From Pseudomonas fluorescens (GTDB lineage Bacteria; Pseudomonadota; Gammaproteobacteria; Pseudomonadales; Pseudomonadaceae), in the NCBI RefSeq assembly GCF_002837185.1, contig NZ_KZ477985.1, forward strand, positions 1 through 64,000: 64,000 nt of DNA, read 5' to 3'. Position 1 is the stretch's first letter; each line of letters opens with the position of its first letter. The translations under genes and the position numbers were made by a program. The notes below the pieces were generated by a model. The model did not search any database. It was given only the letters and a program-made list of their open reading frames with translations, and was not told the DNA's origin. Positions 9,170-17,289 of this stretch are shown here, one piece after another.

Positions 9170-9952
9170 GTGCTTATCGAGTCCCGACGTCGCGCTTACT
9201 TGAGCGCCATGCAGGTGGTCAACTGGCTGCCCCGCACCGAACTGCCGTTTGCCGCGCCGTCGCGGCCCGAGCTGTTGCAGGTGCCTGAGCCCTATGAGGC
9301 ATTCGAGCCTTCAGGCGAGGAAGCCGCCGCGCCGGTTGCGGTGGTCAAGCCTGTGCCTGAAATGCGGCCGACGGTGGAGCGCACGAAAATCGAGGTGCCG
9401 CGCCCGTCACCTGTGGTCAAGGCGGTGGTTGCCGAGGAGACTGCCCCGGTGATCAAGGCCCCGGTGGTGCCGCCGCCACGCTTTGCCCTGCAACTGCTGC
9501 GCGCGGGTCGTTGCCTGCTGCTGGTGGAGTTGCCCACCGGCGAACGTTTCCAGTCGCGCGACCCCGCCTACCTGCTGCTCAAGGATATGCTGCGCGCCGC
9601 CGGCCTGCCCGACAGCCCGCAAATCGTCGGTGACCCGGTGCGCTGGCCGCTGTTGGTGCGCGGCACCATGGACCAGGGCCCGGAAGCTGCGCGGGATTTT
9701 GTACAGAGTTTTGTCTCGGCACGCCTGGAAGATGAACCTTGCGTATGCCTGTGGCTGATCGGCCTGCCCGCCGTGCGTTTTGCCGGTGAAGCCAATGCCG
9801 AAGCCTGGTACCGCGAACTGCAGGTCGAGGGCCTGGGTTCGGTATGGGCCCTGCCGGGCCTGGAATTATTAATGGAAGAGCCACAGCGTAAGGCTGATGT
9901 CTGGCAAGCCATGCGCCGGCTGATGGCGCGCTGGAAAACAACCGATGAGTGA
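9170..9952 (+). CDS. holD: Probable DNA polymerase III psi subunit, HolD-like (260 aa)
   Basis: The psi subunit joins the chi subunit and the clamp-loader complex in the DNA polymerase III holoenzyme. It sits directly before rimI with an 8-bp overlap, the same arrangement as holD-rimI in E. coli. Pseudomonad psi is known to be highly divergent and longer than the E. coli protein. The N-terminal half is Pro/Glu/Val-rich and likely disordered (about residues 25-100); the folded part begins near 'PPRFALQLLRAGRCLLLVELP'. Translation probably begins at GTG 9170 (LIESRRRAYLSAMQVVNWLP). The assignment rests on position and family knowledge rather than motifs. Confidence 0.65.
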   Translation: MLIESRRRAYLSAMQVVNWLPRTELPFAAPSRPELLQVPEPYEAFEPSGEEAAAPVAVVKPVPEMRPTVERTKIEVPRPSPVVKAVVAEETAPVIKAPVVPPPRFALQLLRAGRCLLLVELPTGERFQSRDPAYLLLKDMLRAAGLPDSPQIVGDPVRWPLLVRGTMDQGPEAARDFVQSFVSARLEDEPCVCLWLIGLPAVRFAGEANAEAWYRELQVEGLGSVWALPGLELLMEEPQRKADVWQAMRRLMARWKTTDE

Positions 9953-10397
9953 GGCTTTATCCTTTCGCCCGATGACCGAGGCCGACCTCGACGCCGTGCT
10001 GAAGATCGAATACGCGGCGTTCAGCCACCCATGGACCCGTGGCATCTTTCTCGACGGCCTGGGCAAGTACCAGATCTGGCTGATGTTCGAAGGCGAGCAG
10101 CAAGTGGGGCATGGCGTGGTACAGATCATCCTCGATGAGGCGCATCTGTTGAATATCACCGTCAAGCCGGAGAATCAGGGCCGGGGTTTGGGGTTGGCGT
10201 TGCTGGAACATTTGATGTCCCGCGCCTACGCGGCCAACGCGCGCGAATGCTTCCTGGAGGTGCGGGACAGCAATACCGGGGCGTTTCGCCTGTATGAGCG
10301 CTATGGCTTCAACGAGATTGGCCGTCGCCGGGATTACTACCCTGCCGTGGGTGGCCGCGAAGACGCGGTGGTCATGGTCTGCACCCTGATCGACTGA
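9945..10397 (+). CDS. rimI: Ribosomal protein S18 alanine N-acetyltransferase RimI (150 aa)
   Basis: GNAT-fold enzyme that acetylates the N-terminal alanine of ribosomal protein S18 using acetyl-CoA. The acetyl-CoA loop 'NQGRGLGLALL' lies near residues 77-87, and 'LEVRDSNTGAFRLYERYGF' is typical of RimI. Length and the overlap with the psi-subunit gene match the holD-rimI pair of other gammaproteobacteria. Confidence 0.93.
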   Translation: MSEALSFRPMTEADLDAVLKIEYAAFSHPWTRGIFLDGLGKYQIWLMFEGEQQVGHGVVQIILDEAHLLNITVKPENQGRGLGLALLEHLMSRAYAANARECFLEVRDSNTGAFRLYERYGFNEIGRRRDYYPAVGGREDAVVMVCTLID

Positions 10398-10429
10398 ACA
10401 CCGAAATCCATGTGGGAGGGGGCTTGCCC

Positions 10430-10597
10430 TAATGCCAGTCAGTTAGCGCCGATCTCCTGTGGGAGGGGGCTTGCCCCCGATAGCGGTGGGTCAACCAACA
10501 TCAGTGTTTGCTGTGCCGACGTCATCGGGGGCAAGCCCCCTCCCACATTTGATCTTCGCAGCCTTAAGCATTTCGTTCGCTTAACTGACTGGCATTA
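10430..10597. mobile_element. 168-bp MITE-like element with terminal inverted repeats and 10-bp target duplication
   Basis: The ends are inverted copies of TAATGCCAGTCAGTTA (10430-10445 and 10582-10597); the match continues past a one-base indel into GCG. The element is flanked on both sides by the direct repeat GGGCTTGCCC (10420-10429 and 10598-10607). This is the expected signature of transposition into the REP core. It encodes no transposase, so it must be moved in trans. A 9-12 bp duplication would suit an IS4-family parent, but that family is an inference. Confidence 0.75.
10459..10547. repeat. REPIN carried inside the MITE-like element
   Basis: A complete inverted pair of REP cores (about 10459-10481 and 10523-10547) lies between the terminal repeats of the 168-bp element. 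A REPIN is thus nested inside an element that is nested inside another REPIN. Confidence 0.85.
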
Positions 10598-10695
10598 GGG
10601 CTTGCCCCCGATGGCGGTGGTTCAGCCAATACATGAGTTGACTGACCCACCGCTATCGGGAGCAGGCCCCCTCCCACCTGTTGAACTGAATTGTG

Positions 10696-11100
10696 TCAGC
10701 GCTTGCCGTTGAGCGGGTCCAGGTCGGCCAGTTCGGCCTCGTCCAGGCCATTTCCGCCGCCTATCTCTTCTTCACCAACAACGCTCAGATCGTAGTCCGC
10801 CGCGCCGTCTTCACCTTCTTCCCGCGCATCCCGTGCGCCATCCTCATGGATCAGGGTTTCCGGGCTCATATCGTCATCGGTCGACTCGTGATCATCCGTT
10901 GAAGCACCGGTCATGCCCGCTTCGCGCACCCGTTCGTCAGGCATCAGGTGCTCGCGCTCGCCAGGGGGGATCTCATCGCCGATTTGGGCCGTCTGGTCTT
11001 CTTCATCAAAATCCAGCTCGTGCATCGAACCCATGCGGTCTTCATTATCATCAATCGGTTCGGGCTGCGTAGCGCCGTAGGGACGTCGTGATTCAGTCAT
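10696..11100 (-). CDS. Conserved acidic Pseudomonas protein of unknown function (134 aa)
   Basis: Small, extremely acidic and probably unstructured protein, rich in Asp/Glu and Gly, with no membrane segment and no recognised domain. Similar Pseudomonas proteins are sometimes labelled 'serine kinase/phosphatase', for which I see no catalytic motif. I place the start at ATG 11100 because GAGGAT precedes it at good spacing; the longer open frame begins with TTG. It is transcribed divergently from the carbonic anhydrase gene. Function unknown. Confidence 0.7.
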   Translation of the reverse strand: MTESRRPYGATQPEPIDDNEDRMGSMHELDFDEEDQTAQIGDEIPPGEREHLMPDERVREAGMTGASTDDHESTDDDMSPETLIHEDGARDAREEGEDGAADYDLSVVGEEEIGGGNGLDEAELADLDPLNGKR

Positions 11101-11238
11101 GGCCAATCCTCATACTGTGGGGCTTATAGTGAGTGGACAGGCTATGTGCCCCAAAGATTCAAGCTAATTTGCGCCACGCGTGACCCGGACGAGGGCTTGT
11201 CAGTCACAAAACAGCGCATCATTCCTGAGGCTTTCCTG

Positions 11239-11883
11239 ATGAACGAACTACAAGACCTGCTAGATAACAACGAACGCTGGGCGGATGCGATCAAACAGGA
11301 AGATCCCGAATTCTTCGCCAAGCTCGCCCGCCAGCAAACCCCGGAATACCTGTGGATCGGCTGCTCCGATGCACGTGTACCGGCCAACGAGATCGTCGGC
11401 ATGTTGCCCGGTGACCTGTTCGTGCACCGCAATGTGGCCAACGTGGTGCTGCACACTGACCTCAACTGCCTGTCGGTGATCCAGTACGCCGTCGATGTGC
11501 TCAAGGTCAAACACATCCTCGTCACCGGCCATTACGGTTGTGGCGGCGTGCGCGCCTCGATGCAGGACCGCCAGTTCGGCCTGATCGACGGCTGGCTGCG
11601 CACCATTCGTGATCTCTACTACGAAAATCGCGACGTGCTGGCCCAGTTGCCCACTGAAGAAGAGCGCGTAGACCGCATGTGCGAGCTGAACGTGATTCAG
11701 CAGGTGGCGAACGTCGGTCATACCAGCATTGTGCAAAACGCCTGGCACCGCGGGCAGAGCCTGTCGATTCATGGCTGCATCTACGGCATCAAGGATGGCC
11801 GCTGGAAGAGCTTGAACACCACCATCAGTGGCTTCGAGCAACTGCCGCCGCAGTACCGTCTGCGACCGCTGGGCGAAGCCTAA
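11239..11883 (+). CDS. can: Beta-class carbonic anhydrase (214 aa)
   Basis: Cytoplasmic zinc enzyme interconverting CO2 and bicarbonate. Zinc ligands and catalytic dyad are visible at the positions usual for the Can type: Cys42, Asp44 and Arg46 in 'CSDAR', then His98 and Cys101 in 'HYGCGG'. The start at 11239 is chosen because TGAGG lies 8 nt upstream and the protein then begins MNELQDLLDNNERW as in homologues; the open frame extends 31 codons further upstream. Its stop codon overlaps that of the convergent SET-domain gene. Confidence 0.93.
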   Translation: MNELQDLLDNNERWADAIKQEDPEFFAKLARQQTPEYLWIGCSDARVPANEIVGMLPGDLFVHRNVANVVLHTDLNCLSVIQYAVDVLKVKHILVTGHYGCGGVRASMQDRQFGLIDGWLRTIRDLYYENRDVLAQLPTEEERVDRMCELNVIQQVANVGHTSIVQNAWHRGQSLSIHGCIYGIKDGRWKSLNTTISGFEQLPPQYRLRPLGEA

Positions 11884-12404
11884 GACCGTTTATGCTCGCG
11901 CCACCAGGCCATGAAGGCCTGGCCTCTGGCGTTCAACGGCTCCTTGTGGCCGGTGATCCAGCCCCGGCAGTTCGGCTCGCCGCAATGGCAGGCGAACTGT
12001 CGGAACAGCGCGTCTTCGGTCGTGGCGTAATCAACCGTCAGCGCTGTACCGACGGGGATAGACTGTGCGGTCCACAGTTCCAGGTAAGTGGTGTCCAGGA
12101 ACACGTTTGGGGTGCACGAGTGCTGCAACAGGCCGCAGAACCAGGCGTCGTACAAGTGAATGCGTGGCGATAGCTGCAGCGTATACCGACGTCGTTCGCT
12201 GACGGCATACCCGCAAATCCTGGCGATGCGCACGCCTCTCCCAAATGCGACGCGGGCTTTTATGACGGCGGGCGTGCCGTGAGTGCCTTGCACAATCTGG
12301 AAGTGTTCGCTCGAGGGGTAACCCTGATCGACGTGCAGCGTCTTGAACGGGTAAAGGCTGTCAAACACAGCCGCTTTAGCCTTATCCATGGCTTGAGTCT
12401 TCAT
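11880..12404 (-). CDS. SET-domain protein, putative lysine methyltransferase (174 aa)
   Basis: SET domains transfer methyl groups from S-adenosylmethionine to protein lysines. Visible features are 'QHSCTPN' at residues 94-100 (pseudoknot motif, usually NHxCxPN), 'LTVDYA' near 122-127 with the conserved Tyr, and a post-SET CxCxxxxC zinc motif at 139-146. The start at 12404 is preceded by GAGGAGAG. It runs convergently into the carbonic anhydrase gene with overlapping stops. The bacterial substrate is unknown; the first Asn of the pseudoknot motif is replaced by Gln. Confidence 0.75.
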   Translation of the reverse strand: MKTQAMDKAKAAVFDSLYPFKTLHVDQGYPSSEHFQIVQGTHGTPAVIKARVAFGRGVRIARICGYAVSERRRYTLQLSPRIHLYDAWFCGLLQHSCTPNVFLDTTYLELWTAQSIPVGTALTVDYATTEDALFRQFACHCGEPNCRGWITGHKEPLNARGQAFMAWWREHKRS

Positions 12405-12545
12405 CACTCTCCTCATAGGGCTGCATGGACCTGCGGGGCTTAACTGACGGCCAATCTGTTGCAGCAAATGGGTGCTGCCCAAGACTCACCCAAGTCGCAG
12501 CCGATTTCTACTGTCAAATCTGACAGTAGAAATCATTGCCACCGC

Positions 12546-13715
12546 TCACAGCGCAGGTGGTGCGAGGGTGGGGGGCGGGGCGGCACTGCGCAGCTGTTTC
12601 AACTGGGCTTTGATGGTGGGCGTGGCGCATTTGGCGTTGGCCTGCTCCGCAGTCAGGTTGCGCACCGAGGTGTAGAACAACTCGCAGGTCTGCTCCTTAC
12701 GCGTGACCTGCCAGGTATTCATGCATGCCTTGAGCAACACATTTGCATCGCTGGCCGGTTTCTGGCCCATGCCGGCTTGCCAGCAGGCCGCGCTGAGGTC
12801 CTGGCCCATCACTTTCAGGCCGGCTTCATCGGCCTTTTGCTCATTGCCGTCATACGTGTCCGGGCTGGCGGCGTACCAGATGTAACTCGGGTGGTTGGCA
12901 CCGAGCACCGAAACCGGCTTGCCCGGTTCCGGGCTGATCTGCGCCAGCCCCAGCACCGCCACGGTCTGCCCGTATTGTTGCTTGATCCAACTGCGCACCG
13001 GCGCGCCGAAGGCCACCATCGGCAACGTACCGTCGGGGCGCAGGCTCAACTCCTTGACCATGCGGGTCTGGTAGTCGGTGAAATAGCTGTAGACCGCTTC
13101 CAGGTCTTTACCGGCATTGGACGGGGCGGCGATGGGGGCGATATCGATAATGGTCTGATAGGCCGGGGTTTCGCCGGCAGGGATGCCGTTGCTGGTGAGC
13201 AAGGTTGCCCAGCGGTCGGTGGTGGCCGACTCCAGATAGTCCTGGGCCTGTGTCAGCGAGTAGTCGGGCGGGAAGTGCAGCAGCTCGATGCTTTTGCGAT
13301 TTTCCAGGGCCATGCCCAGCGGCAGGAACAGGTACCAGTTGTAGGCCCACTTGCCATCGGTGTTGAGCTGGCTGGCGCCCAGGTAAGCCAGGTCGGCGGT
13401 ATCGAGCAGGGCCGTCAGGGGCTGGCCGTAACCGTCCGGTACGCCGCTGAAGGTCGCTGCGACCTGGCCGTCATGGCTTTTGACGCTGACCTTGGCCCGA
13501 CTGTAGCCGTCACGTTGCAGGCTCTGGTTCAAATAATGCTCGGCAGTCTGCTCCAGCGTCCAGGGCCGAAAGCAGATCACGTTGCAGTTGTTGGGAAACG
13601 CGAATAACTGAGTGACACGTTGCGTGCTGCCCAACGGCACTTCGATGTCGGCCTGTACGGCCGCACTGGCCAGCAGTGCGGCCAGGGTCAAGGCCAGCGT
13701 GGTTGGTTTGAACAT
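12546..13715 (-). CDS. Secreted conserved protein of unknown function (389 aa)
   Basis: I do not recognise the family. An N-terminal signal peptide is clear (about residues 1-22, ending ...SAAVQA), so the protein should be periplasmic or secreted. The mature part contains several cysteines, early (NCNVICFRPW) and late (about residues 310-370), that could form disulphides, and a Pro-rich C-terminus. It is separated from the SET gene by about 140 bp and from the phosphoesterase gene by about 120 bp, all on the same strand. Confidence 0.7.
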   Translation of the reverse strand: MFKPTTLALTLAALLASAAVQADIEVPLGSTQRVTQLFAFPNNCNVICFRPWTLEQTAEHYLNQSLQRDGYSRAKVSVKSHDGQVAATFSGVPDGYGQPLTALLDTADLAYLGASQLNTDGKWAYNWYLFLPLGMALENRKSIELLHFPPDYSLTQAQDYLESATTDRWATLLTSNGIPAGETPAYQTIIDIAPIAAPSNAGKDLEAVYSYFTDYQTRMVKELSLRPDGTLPMVAFGAPVRSWIKQQYGQTVAVLGLAQISPEPGKPVSVLGANHPSYIWYAASPDTYDGNEQKADEAGLKVMGQDLSAACWQAGMGQKPASDANVLLKACMNTWQVTRKEQTCELFYTSVRNLTAEQANAKCATPTIKAQLKQLRSAAPPPTLAPPAL

Positions 13716-13838
13716 AGTTGGTTCCTTGTCAGCGAAAGCCCGTCTGCGCGGGGTGAAAGCCCACCCTTCACACAGTAGCGGCTGACCAGGAAAACCGCGT
13801 GCTAAATCGCTGCGGGTGTCGCGATTGGATAAGTGAAG

Positions 13839-15539
13839 CTAAACGCTGAATTGCAAGGCGTTGCTCAAATCCCCCATGGGTTTCTGGCCGCGGGCGAGCA
13901 TCGCGTCATCCCTTTGCTTGAGGCCGTCCAGGGTTTCCAGCTCAAACACGCGGGTGATCAAGCGCAGGATCGAGGCGGTGTCATACACCGTATGGTCAAC
14001 CGTGCCTTTGCGCGCAAACGGTGACACCACCAGCGCCGGAACCCGCGTGCCCGGGCCCCAGCGGTCGCCCTTGGGCGGTGCCACGTGGTCCCACCAGCCG
14101 CCGTTTTCATCGACGGTCACCACCACCACCATGTTGTTCCACTGCGGGCTTTCCTGCAGCACCTTGAGGGCGCGCACGATATGGCGGTCGCCCGAGGCTA
14201 CATCGGCATAGCCGGCGTGCATGTTCAGGTTGCCCTGGGGCTTGTAGAACGTCACGGCGGGGAGCTTGCCCGCCTGGGCATCGGCGAAGAACCTATTGGT
14301 GCTCGCCTCATCACCCAAGCCGCCGTCGCGCAGGCGTTTGTCACGTTCCGCACGGTTCTCGGGGCCCTGCTGCTTGAAGTAGTTGAACGGCTGATGGTGA
14401 TACTGGAAGTTCGGAATCTTGGGGATGCCGCCCGAGTCCTTGAACTGATCCAGGGTGGCTTGCCATGCGCCGGCGTACCAGGCCCAGTCGATGTTCTTTT
14501 TCGAGAGCTTGTCGCCAATGTGTTCATGGGTTTGCGGCACCAACACGTTGGGCAGGTCCGGTTTGGAATAATCGGGGTTTTGCGGGTCGCGGATCCAGGT
14601 CGGCCAATAGGGCGGCGCCAGCGTGTTGACCGCGTAACCGTCCGGGGTCAGGGCGCTGGGGCCGAACTGCGGCGGGCCGGCCATGGCACTGGCCGGCGAG
14701 GTGTCCAGGGGTTTGAGGCGCGGGTCGCCGGGGTCGTCGCTTTGCAGCGTGGCGATCTGCGCCTTGGCCACTGATTGCGCAGCATTGGGATAGGTCGGTG
14801 CGGTGGCGCTGATCAGGTATTGGTGGTTAAGGAACGAGCCGCCGAACGCGCCCTGGAAGAAGTTATCGCACAGCACGAACTCCCGGGCGACGTCCCACAG
14901 GCGCAGGGAGTAACGGCTCTGGGCGTAATGGCCCATCACCAGGCCACCTGAATCGCCCCACGCCACGAACCCGTCATTCTTGCCGCCGTTGATCTGCATC
15001 TGGTTCTGATAGAACACGTGCCACAAGTCCCGGGTCACCAGGCTCAGCGGCAAGTCCTCGGCATTCGGACCCTTGAGGGCGAACGGTGCGTTGGGCAGGT
15101 TTTCCTGGAACTGCACGGCGCTCGGGTAGGTCACCCCATCCACGCTTTGCGGGCCGACCTGCAGCACGCCGCCCCAGGTCTGGGGGAGGGCGGGCAATAC
15201 GCTGCCATCGCGGTCGCGTTGTAGGTAATCCGTGGCGGACAGCGCCGAGAGGGGTTTCTCCAGCCCGGGGAAATCGGCAAACAGATTGTTGAAGCTGCGG
15301 TTCTCCGCGTAGATCACAACGACGGTCTTCACCTGGTCGCGCAGGGCCTTGTCCAACTCCGGCGCTGTAAGTGGCCGCGCCGCCGGTTTTTCCGGCGCCT
15401 GGCCGGCATTTCCACAGCCACTCAAGGTTGCGCCCACCCCCAGCACTGCAGCGCCCCCCAGGAATCGCCGGCGACTGCTGTCAACCGGCGCCTGGCCTAC
15501 GGAATCTATGGAAGGGCGATCTACGTGCTCGTCACTCAT
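13839..15539 (-). CDS. Tat-exported phosphoesterase, acid phosphatase/phospholipase C family (566 aa)
   Basis: Periplasmic or secreted metal-dependent phosphoesterase of the alkaline phosphatase superfamily (AcpA/PLC-like). A twin-arginine signal 'SRRRFLGG' lies at residues 22-29, followed by a hydrophobic stretch and Cys42, which might be lipidated. The catalytic-domain motifs 'YAENRSFNN' (about residues 76-84) and 'DENGGWWDHV' (near 470) are present. The start at 15539 was chosen because the frame upstream runs through AAGCT-type repeat DNA. Substrate cannot be assigned from the sequence. Confidence 0.85.
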   Translation of the reverse strand: MSDEHVDRPSIDSVGQAPVDSSRRRFLGGAAVLGVGATLSGCGNAGQAPEKPAARPLTAPELDKALRDQVKTVVVIYAENRSFNNLFADFPGLEKPLSALSATDYLQRDRDGSVLPALPQTWGGVLQVGPQSVDGVTYPSAVQFQENLPNAPFALKGPNAEDLPLSLVTRDLWHVFYQNQMQINGGKNDGFVAWGDSGGLVMGHYAQSRYSLRLWDVAREFVLCDNFFQGAFGGSFLNHQYLISATAPTYPNAAQSVAKAQIATLQSDDPGDPRLKPLDTSPASAMAGPPQFGPSALTPDGYAVNTLAPPYWPTWIRDPQNPDYSKPDLPNVLVPQTHEHIGDKLSKKNIDWAWYAGAWQATLDQFKDSGGIPKIPNFQYHHQPFNYFKQQGPENRAERDKRLRDGGLGDEASTNRFFADAQAGKLPAVTFYKPQGNLNMHAGYADVASGDRHIVRALKVLQESPQWNNMVVVVTVDENGGWWDHVAPPKGDRWGPGTRVPALVVSPFARKGTVDHTVYDTASILRLITRVFELETLDGLKQRDDAMLARGQKPMGDLSNALQFSV

Positions 15540-15611
15540 TGCGCGGGAGTCCTGGGCGAATGTTGCAAGATATTTCGCAGGACGGTAGCAATGCAATGTG
15601 ACGGGATTAAG

Positions 15612-15690
15612 GCAGCTACAAGCTACAAGCTGCAAGCTGCAAGCTTGAAGCTTGAAGCTTGTGGCTGAAAACTTGCAGCTTGCGGCTGCT
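15612..15690. repeat. AAGCT-rich short tandem repeat array
   Basis: Imperfect copies of a 7-bp unit (AAGCTTG, AAGCTGC, AAGCTAC) run in tandem between the phosphoesterase gene and the atoE-type gene. A related shorter array occurs at 60805-60846. No coding capacity. Confidence 0.8.
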
Positions 15691-15691
15691 C

Positions 15692-17110
15692 CTAAGGCAT
15701 CACCGGCGGCACATACGTCAACGTCGTCCCCAACGCCCACAGCAAAAACAACACCAACGGCGTGTGCACCAGCAATTGCACAAACGAAAACCCGATCAGA
15801 TCCCGCGCCTTCAGCCCCAGTACCCCGAGCAGCGGCAGCATATAGAACGGGTTGATCAGGTTCGGCAGCGCCTCGGCCGCGTTGTAGATCTGCACCGCCC
15901 AGCCCAGGTGGTATTGCAGGTCATTGGCCACTTGCATCACGTAGGGCGCTTCGATGATCCACTTGCCGCCGCCGGACGGGATGAAGAAGCCCAGCACCGC
16001 CGAGTACACGCCCATCAGCAGGGCGTAGGTGTCGTGGGAGGCGATGGAGGTGAAGAACAGCGAGATATGGTGCGCCAGGGTTTGACCGTCGCCGCCTTTG
16101 ACCACGGTCATCAGCGCTGCAATCGAGCCGTACAGCGGGAATTGGATCAACACGCCCGTGGTGGTCGGCACGGCGCGGGCCACGGCATCGAGGAAGCTGC
16201 GCGGGCGCCAGTGCAGCAGCGCGCCGACCATGATGAACAGGAAGTTATAGGTGTTGAGCCCCGAAATGGCGCTGATTGCCGGTTTGCTCGAGAACTCGTG
16301 GAACAGCCAACCGGCCGCCAGCAGCGCCAGCGCAATCGTCAGCAGCGGGCTGTGCTCCAGCCATTCGCCGGGTCGGGTCGGCACCGGTGGCTTGGGCAGG
16401 TTGAACGCAGGGTCGACGCCGCAGGCCTTGGCATCCCGCGCGCTGTTCGGGCCCGGCGCGGTGGCGTAGGCGATGATCAGCGAGACCACGATCAGCGCCA
16501 ACAACATCACGCCCGATTGCCACAGGAAGATGGTTTCGGTAAACGGGATCATCCCGGTGATCGCCAGGATCGACGGCGGCAAGCTGGCCGGGTTGGCCTG
16601 TAACTGCGCGGCCGACGAGGACAAGCCCAGCGCCCACACGGCGCCCAGGCCCAGATAGGCCGCGGCGCCAGCGGCACGGTAGTCCATGCGCAGGTCCGTG
16701 CGACGCGCCAGTGCACGCACCAGCAAACCGCCGAATACCAGGGACAGGCCCCAGTTGAGCAGGGAGGCCACCATGGAAATCAACGCGACCCAGGCCACGG
16801 CCGACCGGCCGTTCTTCGGGATGCGCGCCAGGCGGTCAATCAGCTTTACCGCAGGCGGCGAACTGGCCACCACATAACCACCGATCACCACAAAGGCCAT
16901 CTGCATGGTGAAGGGAATGAGGCTCCAGAACCCGTCGCCAAACGCCTTGGCGGCTTCGGTGGGCGCAGCGCCCATGCCCAGGGTGGCCACGGCGACAACG
17001 ATCACGGCGAGGGCGGCGAACACCCACGAGTCCGGGAACCAGCGCTCGGCGAAGGTGGAGCAACGCAGGGCAAATCGGGCATAGCGGCTTTCTTCGATAG
17101 CATCGGCCAC
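15692..17110 (-). CDS. atoE: Short-chain fatty acid transporter, AtoE family (472 aa)
   Basis: Inner-membrane protein expected to take up short-chain fatty acids such as acetoacetate or butyrate. It is almost entirely hydrophobic with about twelve membrane segments; 'FFIPSGGGKWIIEAPYVM' in the C-terminal half is typical of the AtoE family. E. coli AtoE is about 440 aa. No ato catabolic genes adjoin it here, so the substrate is inferred from family only. It is divergent from an MHS-family transporter gene 179 bp away. Confidence 0.82.
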   Translation of the reverse strand: MADAIEESRYARFALRCSTFAERWFPDSWVFAALAVIVVAVATLGMGAAPTEAAKAFGDGFWSLIPFTMQMAFVVIGGYVVASSPPAVKLIDRLARIPKNGRSAVAWVALISMVASLLNWGLSLVFGGLLVRALARRTDLRMDYRAAGAAAYLGLGAVWALGLSSSAAQLQANPASLPPSILAITGMIPFTETIFLWQSGVMLLALIVVSLIIAYATAPGPNSARDAKACGVDPAFNLPKPPVPTRPGEWLEHSPLLTIALALLAAGWLFHEFSSKPAISAISGLNTYNFLFIMVGALLHWRPRSFLDAVARAVPTTTGVLIQFPLYGSIAALMTVVKGGDGQTLAHHISLFFTSIASHDTYALLMGVYSAVLGFFIPSGGGKWIIEAPYVMQVANDLQYHLGWAVQIYNAAEALPNLINPFYMLPLLGVLGLKARDLIGFSFVQLLVHTPLVLFLLWALGTTLTYVPPVMP

Positions 17111-17289
17111 GAGTCTTTCCTCTTGTATTTATTATGGGGTGGGCAGTTTTGCGGCATGTTCCGCTACGCTCATTGATTTGGGAATGTAGTTATCTTCATC
17201 GATCAATGAGTAAAACAAATATATCCGCCGCGATTGCCATCATCCGGTTCAACTCATAATCTGCACGCCATTTTGTTTGTCTGCCGAGC

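Larger units (their letters stand above)
10411..10677. repeat. REPIN interrupted by an inserted element
   Basis: A left REP core starts at 10411 but breaks after GGGCTTGCCC. The rest of the same core resumes at 10598, and the opposite REP arm lies at 10652-10677. Removing 10430-10597 plus one copy of the 10-bp duplication restores an ordinary REPIN. Confidence 0.8.

Noticed and set aside
12459..13607. 382-codon plus-strand frame opposite the secreted 389-aa protein
   Set aside because: Shadow of the minus-strand gene, which has a proper signal peptide and start.
15540..15740. 67-codon N-terminal extension of the phosphoesterase
   Set aside because: The extension runs through AAGCT repeat DNA and would bury the Tat signal; the start at 15539 is preferred.
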